NCBI GenBank assembly: GCA_028583605.1
Contig: CM053332.1
Span: 18,579,555 to 18,643,554, forward strand
DNA from: Dastarcus helophoroides
Taxonomy: Eukaryota > Arthropoda > Insecta > Coleoptera > Bothrideridae
Direction of reading: 5' to 3'
Length of the DNA stretch: 64,000 bases
Part shown: piece after piece, positions 35,745 through 46,240 of the stretch
How the letters are laid out: every line of letters starts with the position of its first letter
How positions within the stretch are numbered: the first letter of the stretch is position 1
The notes under the pieces: generated by a model
The model's input: the letters and a program-made list of their open reading frames with translations, nothing else
What the model was told of the DNA's origin: nothing
Database searches by the model: none
Translations under genes and position numbers: made by a program

Positions 35745-36648
35745 AAGTGGAAATTACTAAAAATATCGCCAAATTTTTAGAAGTCGAGATTTTACGATAA
35801 AATCAATAATCGCAGAACAGACAAAATTCCCCCAAAAAGGACACTAGGAAAATAAAAATTTTAAACAAAATACTCAAAATTCTGAAAAAAAAGTCAAAAT
35901 TTTGAAACTGAAACAAAAAGTAAACATATCTGTTAAATTTTTTTTAAAAGCAGAATTTTTAAGAAAGTTAAATTTTTAAAAAAAATAGTCAATATTTGTA
36001 AAAAAAACAGAATCTTCCAAAAAGGTCAAATCTTTGAAATAAGGTAAAAACTAAAAAAAAAATAAGATCGAATTTTTTTTAAAGAGTGAACATTTCGAAC
36101 AATCGCAATTGTTAAAGGTCAAAATTTTGAAAAAATTAAAATGTTGCAAAAGGCGAAATTTAAAAAAAAATGATAGAAATTAAAAAAGTCGAATTTTTCA
36201 AAGGGTCCAAAATTCGAGAATCGAAATCGGCCTTTTTAAAAAACTGAGCTTTTCAAGAAAGCAAACTTTTAAAGAAAGTCGAAAATTATAACTTTGAAAA
36301 AAAGTTCTAAATTTTGAGAAGCAGTCGAAAATTTAAAAAAATGGTTCGGATTTGTGATAAAAGTGAAAATTATGAAAAGGATAAAAAATTGTTCAAGTCG
36401 ACATTTTAAAAACATTGCAAAAATTTGCAAAAAATTGCAAACATTTGCAAAAAATTGCAAAAATTTGGAGTTTTCGATAAAAGTGAAAATTGTGAAATAG
36501 GACAAAATTTTGCAAGTCAACATTTAGAAAAAATAAAAAATTGCCAAAAAACATATCAAGAAATAATTTTAAAATTTTGGGAAAAAATATTACATTTTAA
36601 AGAAAATTGAAATTAAAAAAAAATAAAAATATTAACAAAAACACATTT
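35745..36648. repeat. A-rich degenerate repeat filler
   Basis: Loose reiteration of AAAATTTTGAAAAAAGTCGA-like words. It includes a short GCAAAAAATTGCAAAAATTT minisatellite near 36,415-36,470. Orientation is opposite to the T-rich filler right of 36,785. Confidence 0.7.
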
Positions 36649-36787
36649 TTTTTGATAAAACGGACTGGTCCTTGGTTATCTTCAAAAATTGAAATACAGA
36701 ACTTGCCCTCTGAAACCAAGAAAGATTAAAAAACACAACAAAGGTTGCTTTAACGCGTTTCGAGAGCCAAGCTGTCATCTTCAGAGC
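36649..36787 (+). mobile_element. Foldback element FB, left half
   Basis: From AACGGACTGGTCCTTGGTTA to AGCCAAGCTGTCATCTTCAG; the right arm is absent. The filler switches from A-rich to T-rich exactly here. Confidence 0.8.
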
Positions 36788-37103
36788 AATTATTTATTTT
36801 TTCAAAATGTCGACTTTAAAAGTTTTTTATCTTTTTCATAATTTTCAGTTTTATCAAAAATTCGATCCATTTTTCAAATTTTCGACAGCTTCTCAAAATT
36901 TAGACTTTTTTTGAAAGTTATGTCTTATTTTCGAAATTTCGAATTTTGCTCTAAATTTCTAAAGAGAATTTAATATTTCTGTTTTTTAACTTTAAACTCT
37001 TTTTAAAATTTCGTCTTGGCCTCATAATTTTTAAATTCTTTAAAAAGCCACTGTTTTAAACTTACCTTTTTTTCAAAATTTTGACTTTCTTGAAGTTTTT
37101 GAA

Positions 37104-37160
37104 TTTTTTTTCAACCTTTCAAAATGTTTATATTAAACATTTTGAAAGGTTGAAAAAAAA
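37104..37160. repeat. Perfect palindrome, 27-bp arms
   Basis: Arms 37,104-37,130 and 37,134-37,160 are exact inverted copies (core CAACCTTTCAAAATGTTTA) with the 3-base spacer TAT. Confidence 0.97.
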
Positions 37161-37351
37161 AGTTATTATTTCAAAAAGTCAAAAATTCAAGCTTACAATC
37201 AAAATTTTAGAAGAATCGTGGAAACTAAATTTTGGTTCCATGGAACCATTTTGGAACCATGGTTCCATATTGGAACCAAAATTTAGTTTTCACGATTTTT
37301 CTAAAATTTTAATTGTAAGCTTGAATTTTTGACTTTTTGAAATAATAACTT
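37160..37351. repeat. Near-perfect palindrome, 81-bp arms
   Basis: Arms 37,160-37,240 and 37,271-37,351 differ at only about 3 of 81 positions. Landmarks are AAGTCAAAAATTCAAGCTTA and CTAAATTTTGGTTCCA. The 30-bp centre has further GGAACCAT / ATGGTTCC inversions. A transcript would form one long hairpin. Confidence 0.96.
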
Positions 37352-37363
37352 TTTTCTCGTCTA

Positions 37364-37365
<2 letters not shown>

Positions 37366-37458
<93 letters not shown>

Positions 37459-37492
37459 CCTCTCTCTCTCTCTCTCTTTCAAATTTTGATTC
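37366..37492 (+). repeat. (CT)n microsatellite
   Basis: About 125 bp of CT dinucleotides with single C insertions near 37,437 and 37,459. It follows directly on the two palindromes. The minus strand reads as a spurious ERER frame. Confidence 0.98.
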
Positions 37493-38110
37493 TTTTTCAA
37501 AATTTTTAGCTTAGTCTCGAAAATAATGAGAATAGTAAAATGTAAACTTAGAATTTTAAGAAAAAAACGAAAATTTTGGGAAAAAACTCGACATTTATGA
37601 AAAAACAATCAAGTTTTTTTCGGTTTGATGAATATCAATTTTATCCCAAAATTTGGCTTTTTTCTAAATATTTTTTAGTTAGCACTCAAGTTTTATCTGT
37701 ATTTTTCCTAATTTTCCTGGAACGATGTCTTTATTTTTATCTTCTTCTGTTAGCGAAATTGGGGCTTGATTGATGAGACATGATTAATGACTTTTTTTTT
37801 AATTTAAAGAAGTTTTTTTGGAAGATTTATCAATTTTATATTCGTTTTTCCCATTTTATCTAAATTTTAAGTTATTTCAGCAAAATCGCGAAGTTTAAGA
37901 TCGAAATTTTGTCCGTAAAAAGTTCTGCATGTTTTCGGAAATCATAATTGTAATTTTGTAATTTCGAAATATTTTTTATACAATTTGGAATTTCATTTAA
38001 TTTTTAGCTTAAACTTTTACAAGAATTGTAAAAAAAAATCTGATTTAAAAAAAAAAACATTAAAATTTGAAGAGGGGCTGCACTCAACTCATCGAAGAGC
38101 CAAATTTGCC
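37493..38110. repeat. T-rich filler ending in a hAT-like terminus
   Basis: Degenerate filler. At about 38,087-38,120 GAAGAGCCAAATTTGCCCAC then CTTTGACATAG resembles the subterminal end of another hAT-type element. Its opposite end was not found. Confidence 0.45.
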
Positions 38111-38575
38111 CACCTTTGACATAGAAAAACGATGTGTAAACATTGTTAATTATTGAATGGCGCAAATTATATTGTGAATGTCGCCCCCTTAAGGTGCCTC
38201 CTGATGCGGTTGCCTCTTTGCATCATAGCACGGCACGGCCCTTTGACTACCTGTAATTAATTCCTTTAAATGAGAAATGTTCCATTACTTTTCAATAAAT
38301 GACAATTTACACATTACATTACATTTTTTATCAGAGTAATGCAATTACAATTCCTTTTCTGAAAAATGTAATTAAATTAGTAATGCATTACATTTTGTAA
38401 TGATTACTACCCAGCTCTGCCTGGAAGTTTGATTTGTTTCTCAAAAAGTCACATTTTATTCGAATTCCGGTAAATTTTTTTAAATAAAATCTCTCATAAT
38501 AATTTGACGAGAAGAGATCGGTACCAAACTTTGTCGAAGGCTTTTCAGGTATATACAGTCTGAGATTTATCATAT
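38111..38575. other. Gene-free DNA
   Basis: A run of TTACATTACATT-like words at 38,300-38,405 is the only structure I see; no gene. Confidence 0.4.
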
Positions 38576-38934
38576 TGTAGGGAAATGTAAATTATAGAAT
38601 TTAGTACGTAAGTAAATTTTCTAGAAAGATCTGATAAGGGGAAAGCGGCCGCGATAATGAAAGCAAACGTGAGATAAGCGTTCCAGAAATTTTCCGCAAG
38701 CGATAAGCCTTATCTGCGAGATTTTTCTAGAACCTTGAAGCCAAAACTATATAAGGCGGTCGCCTTTCCCTCGAATCAGTTAGTTAGAATCAGTCAGCGT
38801 AATTAGTGAGCTAGTTACAAGTCAATAAGTGAGTTAAGTTATTCAGTTGTAGTGTACCGAGTTTAGTTTGAAAATAAAGTGGGTATTATTCAGCAAGTGT
38901 TTAATAATCATTTCGAACCAATAAGCCCCTAACA
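38576..38934 (+). mobile_element. Solo LTR, 359 bp
   Basis: TGTAGGGAAATG to CCCCTAACA (TG...CA). It contains AAGGGGAAAGCGGCCGCGAT, the core promoter CTATATAAGGCGGTCG and the polyadenylation signal AATAAAGTGGG. Same family as 12,008-12,381 (inverted) and 39,528-40,000. No gag or pol nearby. Confidence 0.85.
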
Positions 38935-39527
38935 AAATTTTTCCACAAATTAATATACAGATATTGTCCCCTGAAACCAAAATAAAACAAAAAATACAAC
39001 ATTTGTTCCAACATTGCCATTAGTAAACAAATGAAAATTACTTCATTTTGGGAACAGATTTTTGGCGGAATCACATTATGATCAGAGGATTATTATGTCT
39101 CTACTCGTTAACAGAAGAGATGGTTTCGTATGAAAAGCACAATTTTTTTTCTTGTGTCAAAACTTCGTGTGCAAGTCGTAATTAGGGCGCAGCAAAGTGA
39201 TGGTTCTTGGAGACAGAGATAGGGTCTTCCATTCTGAAGGTGTTCATAAATCGAAAAACAAATTTTGGGTCTGCGAATGTAACATAACTGAATTTTTATT
39301 CAATTATGTTATGTTGAATCCATGAATCCATGAAAGTATTTGTGGAAAAAATTTGGCCAGGCGTACCCTAAAATTGTCTGTATGACCAGTGATGTTGGAC
39401 TCCCTCGCACACGCTCCAACCGGACATCCAAACGGGAGGGTAGTTTACGTCCGGAATCCTTTGCGCGGGAATTAATAACAATAATAGCCTCAAGCATAAG
39501 CTCCAAATTTTATAAAAATTAAAATAC
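38935..39527. other. Gene-free DNA with a foldback remnant
   Basis: 38,960-39,012 carries a short piece of a foldback arm (TTGTCCCCTGAAACCAA). The rest has no supported gene; frames near 39,309-39,522 overlap on both strands and have no recognisable domain. Confidence 0.4.
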
Positions 39528-40000
39528 TGTGGCGAAATATAAATTATAGAATTTAGTACGTAAGAAAATTTTCTAGAAAGATCTGATAAGGGGAAAGCGG
39601 CCGCGATAACGAAGCAAACGGCTAGATAAGCGTTCCCGAAATTTCGGCAAACGATAAGCCTTATCTGCCGGATTGTTCTAGAACCTGGAGGCCAAAACTA
39701 TATAAGGCGGTCGGCTTTGCCTCAAAGTCAGTTAGAATCAGTGTAGCAAACGACAGATAAGCGTTTCAGAAATTTCGGCAAACGCTAAGCCTTATCTTCG
39801 GGATTTTTCTAGAACCTGGGAGCCAAAACTATATAAGGCCAGTCGCCTTTCTCTCGAGTCAGTTAGTTAAAGTAAGTCAGTTAATCAGTGTAGTTAATCA
39901 GTGAGTTCATTATTCAGTTGCAGCGTTCCGCGTTTAGTTCAATAATAAAGTGGGTATTATTCAATTCACGTGTTAATCAATTCGAACCGAGAGCCCGCAA
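39528..40000 (+). mobile_element. Solo LTR with internal duplication of its promoter region
   Basis: Starts TGTGGCGAAAT and carries two copies, about 131 bp apart, of a block running from AGATAAGCGTT (39,624 and 39,755) through TCTAGAACCTGG to CCAAAACTATATAAGG. It therefore has two TATA boxes. One AATAAAGTGGG follows near 39,945. The right end abuts a foldback element, so the last bases are uncertain. Confidence 0.82.
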
Positions 40001-40195
40001 CTATACAAATCTTGTCCCCTGAAACCAAGAAGGATTAAAAAACACAACAAACTTTTAGGGCCTCTGTTGTGTTTTATAATCGTTCTTGGTTAGAGCAACC
40101 TCTGTTGTGCTTTTTAATCTTTCTGGTTTCAGAGGGACAAGATTTGTATTTCAATTTTTGAAGATAACGGAAGGACCAGTCCGTTCCACCAAAAT
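40001..40195. mobile_element. Foldback element FB, rearranged copy
   Basis: TACAAATCTTGTCCCCTGAA on the left, a shortened centre, and CAGTCCGTTCCACCAAAAT on the right. A partial third arm piece at 40,090 shows internal rearrangement. Confidence 0.8.
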
Positions 40196-41020
40196 TCTAA
40201 GTGTTATCTTTATTAACTATGTTTGAGTCTAATCCTACAATGTATTAAGCATCTAATTTTGTAAGAGTTATCACCCTTAATGGAGATTCAAATCCGGTTC
40301 AATGTTTTAGCGGAAAGTCCACATATTGCCCTACTGGGATAAAGATCTGCTGATAATAAAAACTTTGCAGTGCAAACACGTCTCCAATGGAAATTCGAAC
40401 CAATGAAGTTAAGCAATTTGTAGTTTATATAGATCATAAACATTTAATGACGAGCTATTACTTCGAGGGTAGTAAAATTGAACAAATGAATATTATCTAC
40501 ATTATGTTTAGTGGGCCCTAAAAACTTGTTTAGTAGGTTATAATCGAGAGTGTATGTGACAGGCATAAATCAATGAAGATTGCAACAAACAGATCCATGG
40601 AAAACAAAGTAAATGTCCCCATAACGACTTAAATAAGTACCCCATATAACGAAATTAACGTCTGCGTGTCTTTAACTAAAACAATAGTGAATCTATTAAA
40701 TTACTAATTTGTCGTTATTATTACCAGATTATGTACCTATGTACTTATGTACGATTTAACTAAAGTCACATAGACCAATAATGACGCATGTGTCTCGTAT
40801 TATATGTTACCGTTGAGTAATAAATATCACTCAACGATGTTACATAGCAACATCCATTAAATATAAGCCTCCTCAGTTTAACGGTGCATGAAGGTATCAA
40901 ACTTAACAAATAATGTCAACTAAATGTCAGTAACAAATCACTCAATGGGATTTTATTCACTTGAGTATTTATGGGGCCGAGTAATGGCTATGAAAACTTT
41001 TACCGCTACGTGTACTATAC
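40196..41020. other. Gene-free DNA
   Basis: No supported gene. A short frame near 40,405-40,475 reads FVVYIDHKHL, which loosely resembles the TDHKPL motif of Ty3/gypsy RNase H, but nothing around it supports that. Confidence 0.35.
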
Positions 41021-41635
41021 GTATGAGGCCAAGGATCAAGGCAAACGATGACATCAACGCAGCGGTGGAAAGACTGGAAATCACCATAACAAGTTCAATT
41101 CTGGCAGCGACCAAAACTTTCCGGCGTATAGAAGGAAGGGAACCCTTGCCGAATCACTTGGTGGGGCTGATAAGAGGGAAAAATCGTGCCAGGAAGAGAG
41201 CAAAATGGACCAATCTGCAAGCAGATAAGGCGGAAGTCAACAGGCTCATCCATGAGCTCCGAGAGCAGAAAATTTCTAAATTTCGGAAACACCTAAGGAG
41301 TTGCAACCTCGAAACTCCATCAGATCTCCGGCGAACAGCCAAAGCTCTAAAAGGAGATAGGAAACCTATCCCACCGATACACCGGACCTCAAGGAATGGC
41401 TAACTCAGATCAGGATAAGGCCGCAGTTTTCGCTGAGACCTTTGAACGACACTGTCAGGCTACACTTGAAGAAGTGGACTTAGACTTCGTAGAGAAGGTG
41501 GAAGAAGAGGTTCAAGTTCTTCAAGAGGAAGTGCCAGAAGAAGACGACGTCATCCAACCGACTAACGAGGAGGAAATCCAAAGCTTTCTGCGCAAGCTAA
41601 ACGTCAAAAAGGCTCCAGGTCCAGACGTCCAGAGA
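41021..41635 (+). pseudogene. LINE fragment (Jockey-like), linker between endonuclease and reverse transcriptase
   Basis: Two overlapping frames (to 41,403 and from 41,396) together cover a charged linker with RGKNRARKRAKW and KFRKHLRSCNLETPSDL, then a Glu-rich stretch, then KKAPGPD, the conserved block just before the reverse transcriptase fingers in Jockey-type LINEs. There is a frameshift near 41,395. The match stops abruptly at about 41,635, where T-rich filler begins. Endonuclease, catalytic RT motifs and 3' end are absent, so it cannot move by itself. Confidence 0.8.
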
Positions 41636-41639
41636 AGTT

Positions 41640-42525
41640 TGGTTCATTTGTCAAAAATTCGCCCTTTGCTAAAAACTTTATTAATTCTATAATAAAAAAG
41701 TAAAAATTTCGAAAAAACAATAATTTGAAAAATTGTTATAATAATATTTTAAGGTGATTTTCTTTTTTCCCAAAATTCGTCTTTCCATTTTTAAAATTTC
41801 GACTTATTTTCAAAATCTAACATTTTTTTTATAAATGACTTTTTCAACGTCTTTCCAATTTTAAAATTTAAGCCTATTTTTAAAATCCAACATTTTTGTG
41901 AGAAATGGCTTTTTCAACTTTGTTCTAAATTGCGATTTTTTTTTCGATATTTTGTCAATTTTCTGGAAATTTTGTCCTTCCTTTCAAAGTTCATTTCTTT
42001 TTCGAATTTTTCCCACGTTTCTAAGATATTGGTTTTTTTCTGAAACTTTCAGCTTTTTTTTAAATCCAACTTTCTACAAAGACTTGTTTCGCAACATTGG
42101 ATGTCTTATTTGAATATACTTTGTGTAAATCTTTTTTTTTCCCCAAATTTGGATGTTTAATATTTCTGCAAATTTCAACTTTTCTTTGTAAATTATTTTT
42201 GTTGTTGAAAGTTTCTCTGGCAAATTTAGAATTGCCACTTAACAGTTTAAAATTTCAACTTTCTACAAAGACTTGTTTCGCAACATTGGATGTCTTATCT
42301 GAATATACTTTGTGTAAATCTTTTTTTTCCCAAAATTGGATGTTTAATATTTCTGCAAATTTCAACTTTTCTTTGCAAATTATTTTTTTTTTTGACAGTT
42401 TCTCTGCCAAATTTAGAATTGCCACTTAACACTTTAAAATTTCAACTTTCTACAAAGACTTGTTTCGCAACATTGGATGTCTTATCTGAATATACTTTGT
42501 GTAAATCTTTTTTTTTTCACAAAAT
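41640..42525. repeat. T-rich filler and about 189-bp tandem repeat
   Basis: AAAGACTTGTTTCGCAACAT recurs near 42,077, 42,267 and 42,455, each followed by GAATATACTTTGTGTAAATC. The last unit runs straight into the hammerhead array, whose units also contain ATACTTTGTGTAAATC. Confidence 0.85.
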
Positions 42526-42709
42526 TGCATGCAAATGGAATACAAGCTAGACTGCAAATTTATGCAGTTATCCGGGCGTGTATTAATCATAGATAGCTAA
42601 ATTACCAACAGTTAAAACACTGCCCCCTAGCGAAGCGGTTGCTCTCTAGGAAAGTTCCCAGAAGACAAGGATTCTAATGCACAGACCAATAGGTTTGAAC
42701 ATTAATTAG

Positions 42710-42785
42710 ATTCGAAGTTTGGAAACTAGAAGAGATCTTCTTAGATCTCGTCAGCTTGGTATATCCAACTTGAATGGTAACAAAT
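42710..42785 (-). ncRNA. Degenerate hammerhead, core lost
   Basis: CTGACGA and stem II GATCT-AAGA-AGATC remain, but the GAAA core and stem III are replaced by TCTTCTAG. Predicted inactive. The copy at 43,131 shares the same change, so it was amplified with the tandem unit. Confidence 0.75.
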
Positions 42786-43097
42786 GTTCCAACAAGTAAG
42801 TACTAAAGACTCAACGAACGTCAAGTCTGTGACCCTCAGAGTACCGCCACATATTGGTCCATAGAGAAAATTATATATACTTTGTGTAAATCTTTTTTTT
42901 TCCCAAAATTGCATGCAAGTGGAATACAGCCTAGACTGCAAATTCATGCAGTTCTCCAGGAGTGTATAGTGAATCATAGGTAGCTGAATTACCAACAGTT
43001 GAAACACTGCCACCTAGCGAAGCGGTTGCTCTCTAGGAAAGTTCCCAGAAGACAAGGATTCTAATGCACAGACCAATAGGTTTGAACATTAATTAAG

Positions 43098-43173
43098 ATT
43101 CGAAGTTTGGCAACTAGAAGAGATCTTCTTAGATCTCGTCAGCTTGGTATATCCAACTTGAATGGTAACAAAT
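43098..43173 (-). ncRNA. Degenerate hammerhead, core lost
   Basis: Same state as the copy one unit to the left: CTGACGA and stem II kept, GAAA lost. Confidence 0.75.
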
Positions 43174-43485
43174 GTTCCAACAAGTAAGTACTAAAGACTC
43201 AACGAACGTCAAGTCTGTGACCCTCAGAGTACCGCCACATATTGGTCCATAGAGAAAATTATATATACTTTGTGTAAATCTTTTTTTTTTTCCCAAAATT
43301 GCATGCAAGTGGAATACAGCCTAGACTGCAAATTCATGCAGTTCTCCAGGCGTGTATAGTGAATCATAGGTAGCTGAATTACCAACAGTTGAAACACTGC
43401 CACCTAGCGGAGCGGTTGCTCTCTAGGAAAGTTCCCAGAAGACAAGGATTCTAATGCACAGACCAATAGATTTGAACATTAATTA

Positions 43486-43558
43486 GATTCGAAGTTTGGA
43501 AACCAAAGACCTGTTTCAATCTTGTTAGATCTCGTCAGTTTGGTATATCCAACTCAAA
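43486..43558 (-). ncRNA. Hammerhead ribozyme, core intact, weak stem III
   Basis: ACCAAA, CTGACGA, stem II GATCT-AACA-AGATT (one wobble pair), GAAA, ACAGGTC, then TTTGGT. Stem III pairs at only two positions, and the cleavage triplet is GTC. The outer stem I helix TTGGA/TCCAA is kept. Confidence 0.75.
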
Positions 43559-43576
43559 TCAACTTATTTGTATTTA

Positions 43577-43636
43577 TAAGATTCGAAGTTTGCAAACCAA
43601 ATACTAGTTTCGATCTTGTTAGATCTCGTCAGACGA
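43577..43636 (-). ncRNA. Hammerhead ribozyme, core intact but stem I truncated
   Basis: CTGACGA, stem II GATCT-AACA-AGATC, GAAA, ACTAGTA and TTTGGT are present. The 5' side of stem I is cut off where the inverted hAT-like copy begins. Stem III is ACTAGT instead of ACCGGT; both are self-complementary, so the change is compensatory. Confidence 0.75.
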
Positions 43637-45074
43637 GCTTTTCCCAATAAGTCAAATTTTACCACAAAGAATTTATGCGAATAAAGTTAAAATTTGGAAA
43701 AAAAGACCAATAATTAAAAAAAAAACTTTAAATTTGCGAAAAGACGACTTTTGACGAAAAAGTCGTTATTTTCAAAATAGAATGCAAAATTTTTCAGAGA
43801 AAGTCTGATTTTAAGAAAATTTGAGAACAAATTTGAACTTATCAAAAAGAGCAATTTTTACCTTTTTACAGAACTTACAAAAACTATTTTTCAGAATCTC
43901 CCAATCGATATTTTTCTCCAAATCTTTGTCTTTTTATCAAAATAGCGACCAAATTTTAAAAAAATACATTTTGGTTAATAAGGCCAAAGTTGCAGAAATT
44001 AGTAATTGTAAAAAGGGTCGAAATTTTCACAAAAAAAAACAAATTTAGAGAAATGGCGAAAATTTAAAAAAGAACTGACGAATTCGAAGAGCAAAATTCA
44101 AAATTTTGAGAAAAAAACGACCAGTTTTAGGAATACATTTGAAATTAAAAAAAAAACGAATTTTATAAAAGAAGTTTAAATTTCGAGAAAAATATCGAAA
44201 TTTGAAGGCAAACATTAAGGAATCATATTGAAAATAAAAAAAAGTAGGTTCTAAAAATATCGAAACTTACAAAAAAAGCCCGACATGAAAGAAATAATTT
44301 AAAAAAGAATCGAATTTTCCAGAGAGAAGCCGACATTTTGAGAAATTGAAATTTTAATTTGAAAAAAGTCGAATTTTGTGAATAGAATCATAATTTTTGA
44401 AGAAAAGACGAATTTTGACAAAAATAATCCTTTCAAGAAAAAGGCGAATTTGGAGGAAAAATTTGCCGTTTTCAAATAAAATGGAAATTTCGCAGAGAAC
44501 ACCAAATTTGAGAATAAGGTTTTAATTTTTTGAAAGAAAATTTTCTCGCAGGTTATATTTTTTATAAAAATGCAATATATTTCCAAAACCCATAATTTGT
44601 AAATAAATATTTTTTAAAAATTTTTACTTTTTTATCAAAAGATCGACCACATTTGGAAAAAATGCTAAATTTTAAGAAATCTGGGGAAAGTCGTATTATA
44701 AAAATAGGCGAAATTTTCAGAAAAATCTGAATTTTGAGAAACGACGAGATTTCGAAAAAAAACGACGAATTTTAAAATAAAAATTCGAAACTTGGAGAAA
44801 GTCAGAATTGAAGGCGAAAAATCGAGTTCGAAGAATATATTCGAAATTTCAAAAATAAAAAACGAATTTGTTGGAAAAACTCGAAATCTCAAGGAAAAAA
44901 TCCAATTTTGAACTATAAAAATAAAAATTTCTGGATAAACTCCTTTTCTGGTTGAACCTAACCCAGAGGGGGGAAAGTGGCATCAATCTGGAATCTGGTT
45001 CAACGTTGCTATGAGAGAAAAGTCTTTTTCCATATAAGTATATACCTATAATAACAAAAATTTCTAAATTTCAG

Positions 45075-45710
45075 GAACCCCTAAGAAGTTGCAACCTCGA
45101 AACTCCATCAGATCTCTGGCGCACAGCCAAAGCTCTAAGAGGAGACAGGAAACCTAACCAACCGATACACGAATCTCAAGATGACTTACTAGATTACTTA
45201 CCACTTACTTAGATCAGGCTCGCAGCTTTTGCCGAGATCTTTGAACGACACTGTCAAGCCATATTTAAAGAAGTGGATATAAACTTCGTAGAGGAGGTGG
45301 AAGAAGAGGTTCCAGTTCTTCAGGAGGAAGTGCCAGACGAAGACGACATCATCTAACCGACTAACGAGGAGGAAATACAAAGCTTTCTGTGCAAACTAAA
45401 CGTCAAAAAGTCTCCAGGTCCAGAAGGAATTCCAAACCAAGCTCTGAAGTCTCTTTTAAACCAAGCTGTCAAATACTTTGGAGCAATAGTCAATTCCATG
45501 TTTAGGTACCGGTATTTTCCCACAAGATAGAAGGCTGCAACGTTATCTTCATTCCTAAGCCACGTAAGGATGGAAAATTTTCCCAAAATTACAGGCCAAT
45601 TAGCCTCTTATCCAACTTGGGTAAGGTGGCGGAAAGGATTTTGAAGAAGCCTCTGCAGAATATCATCAGCGACCGCGACATCATTCCTAAGGAACAATTT
45701 GGGTCCCAAC
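45075..45710 (+). pseudogene. LINE ORF2 remnant: linker to RT fingers, frame broken
   Basis: DNA counterpart of 41,265-41,635: TTGCAACCTCGAAACTCCAT and a Glu-rich stretch with an in-frame stop near 45,355. Continues beyond the other copy with KKSPGPEGIPNQAL, the pre-RT block, and then several frameshifts. Confidence 0.8.
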
Positions 45711-45711
45711 T

Positions 45712-45999
45712 ATGCACTCTACCTCAGACCAGCTGCTGAGAGTGGTTGAAACAATCACTCAACGCATTTTTTTCGATATCTCCAAGGCATTTGATACAGT
45801 TTTGCACCAAGGACTAATCTACAAGATGCACCAGTTTGGAATACCTCTAATAATGGTTCAAATGGTAAGCTCGTTGCTGGACCAGCGCTCATTCAGAGCA
45901 AAGGTGGGACAGGAACTATCACACCAATTTAGGCTACAGCATGGGGTGCCTCAAGGCTCTGCCTTGTCACCTCTGCTATATTCTCTGTCCTTTATTTGA
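45712..45999 (+). pseudogene. LINE reverse transcriptase remnant with motifs A and B
   Basis: A frame of 95 codons. FFDISKAFDTV at residues 20-30 is motif A with the catalytic Asp at 22, and GVPQGSALSPLLY at 78-90 is motif B. The frame stops just after motif B, before the catalytic YADD, so no active enzyme is encoded. Jockey-type LINE by motif style. Confidence 0.9.
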
Positions 46000-46240
46000 A
46001 TAAATATACATTTTTGGTTCGCTGCTTTTAGCAAGGGAAGGGCAAGTGCCCAACCCTACCTTGTTCTAGTTACTCCCACGTGCAAGATCTAATAAGATCG
46101 AAACCTTTCTTTGAATTCCAAACTCTAAAGCAGATAAATGTTCAAACCAACCAATTTGTGCATTAGAACAAAGGCTTTATATAATAATGTAACAAAATGA
46201 AATTATAAAAATTTCTATTAGTAATTGTGTATTGTAAGGA
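46000..46240 (+). repeat. Non-LINE insert with a hammerhead relic
   Basis: Near 46,086-46,110 GATCTAATAAGATCGAAACC keeps stem II and the GAAA core of the hammerhead on the plus strand, but CTGACGA is lost. TTCAAACCAACCAATTTGTG and GCATTAGAACAAAGG are degraded HHR-unit words. Confidence 0.65.

Larger units (their letters stand above)
42526..43640 (-). repeat. Tandem array of HHR units, period 388-396 bp
   Basis: GCATGCAA.TGGAATAC recurs near 42,526, 42,910 and 43,302, and the hammerhead stem II region near 42,743, 43,131 and 43,527, with an extra fragment at 43,621. Every unit contains CCTAGCG(A/G)AGCGGTTGCTC and AGACAAGGATTCTAATGCAC. The first two units have lost the GAAA core; the last two keep it. 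Confidence 0.92.

Noticed and set aside
37309..37608. Minus-strand frame with a long Arg-Glu repeat
   Set aside because: Translation of the (CT)n tract.
40405..40475. FVVYIDHKHL peptide resembling a gypsy RNase H motif
   Set aside because: A single short match next to LTR remnants is suggestive, but no flanking RT, RNase H or integrase similarity was visible, and it fits by chance.
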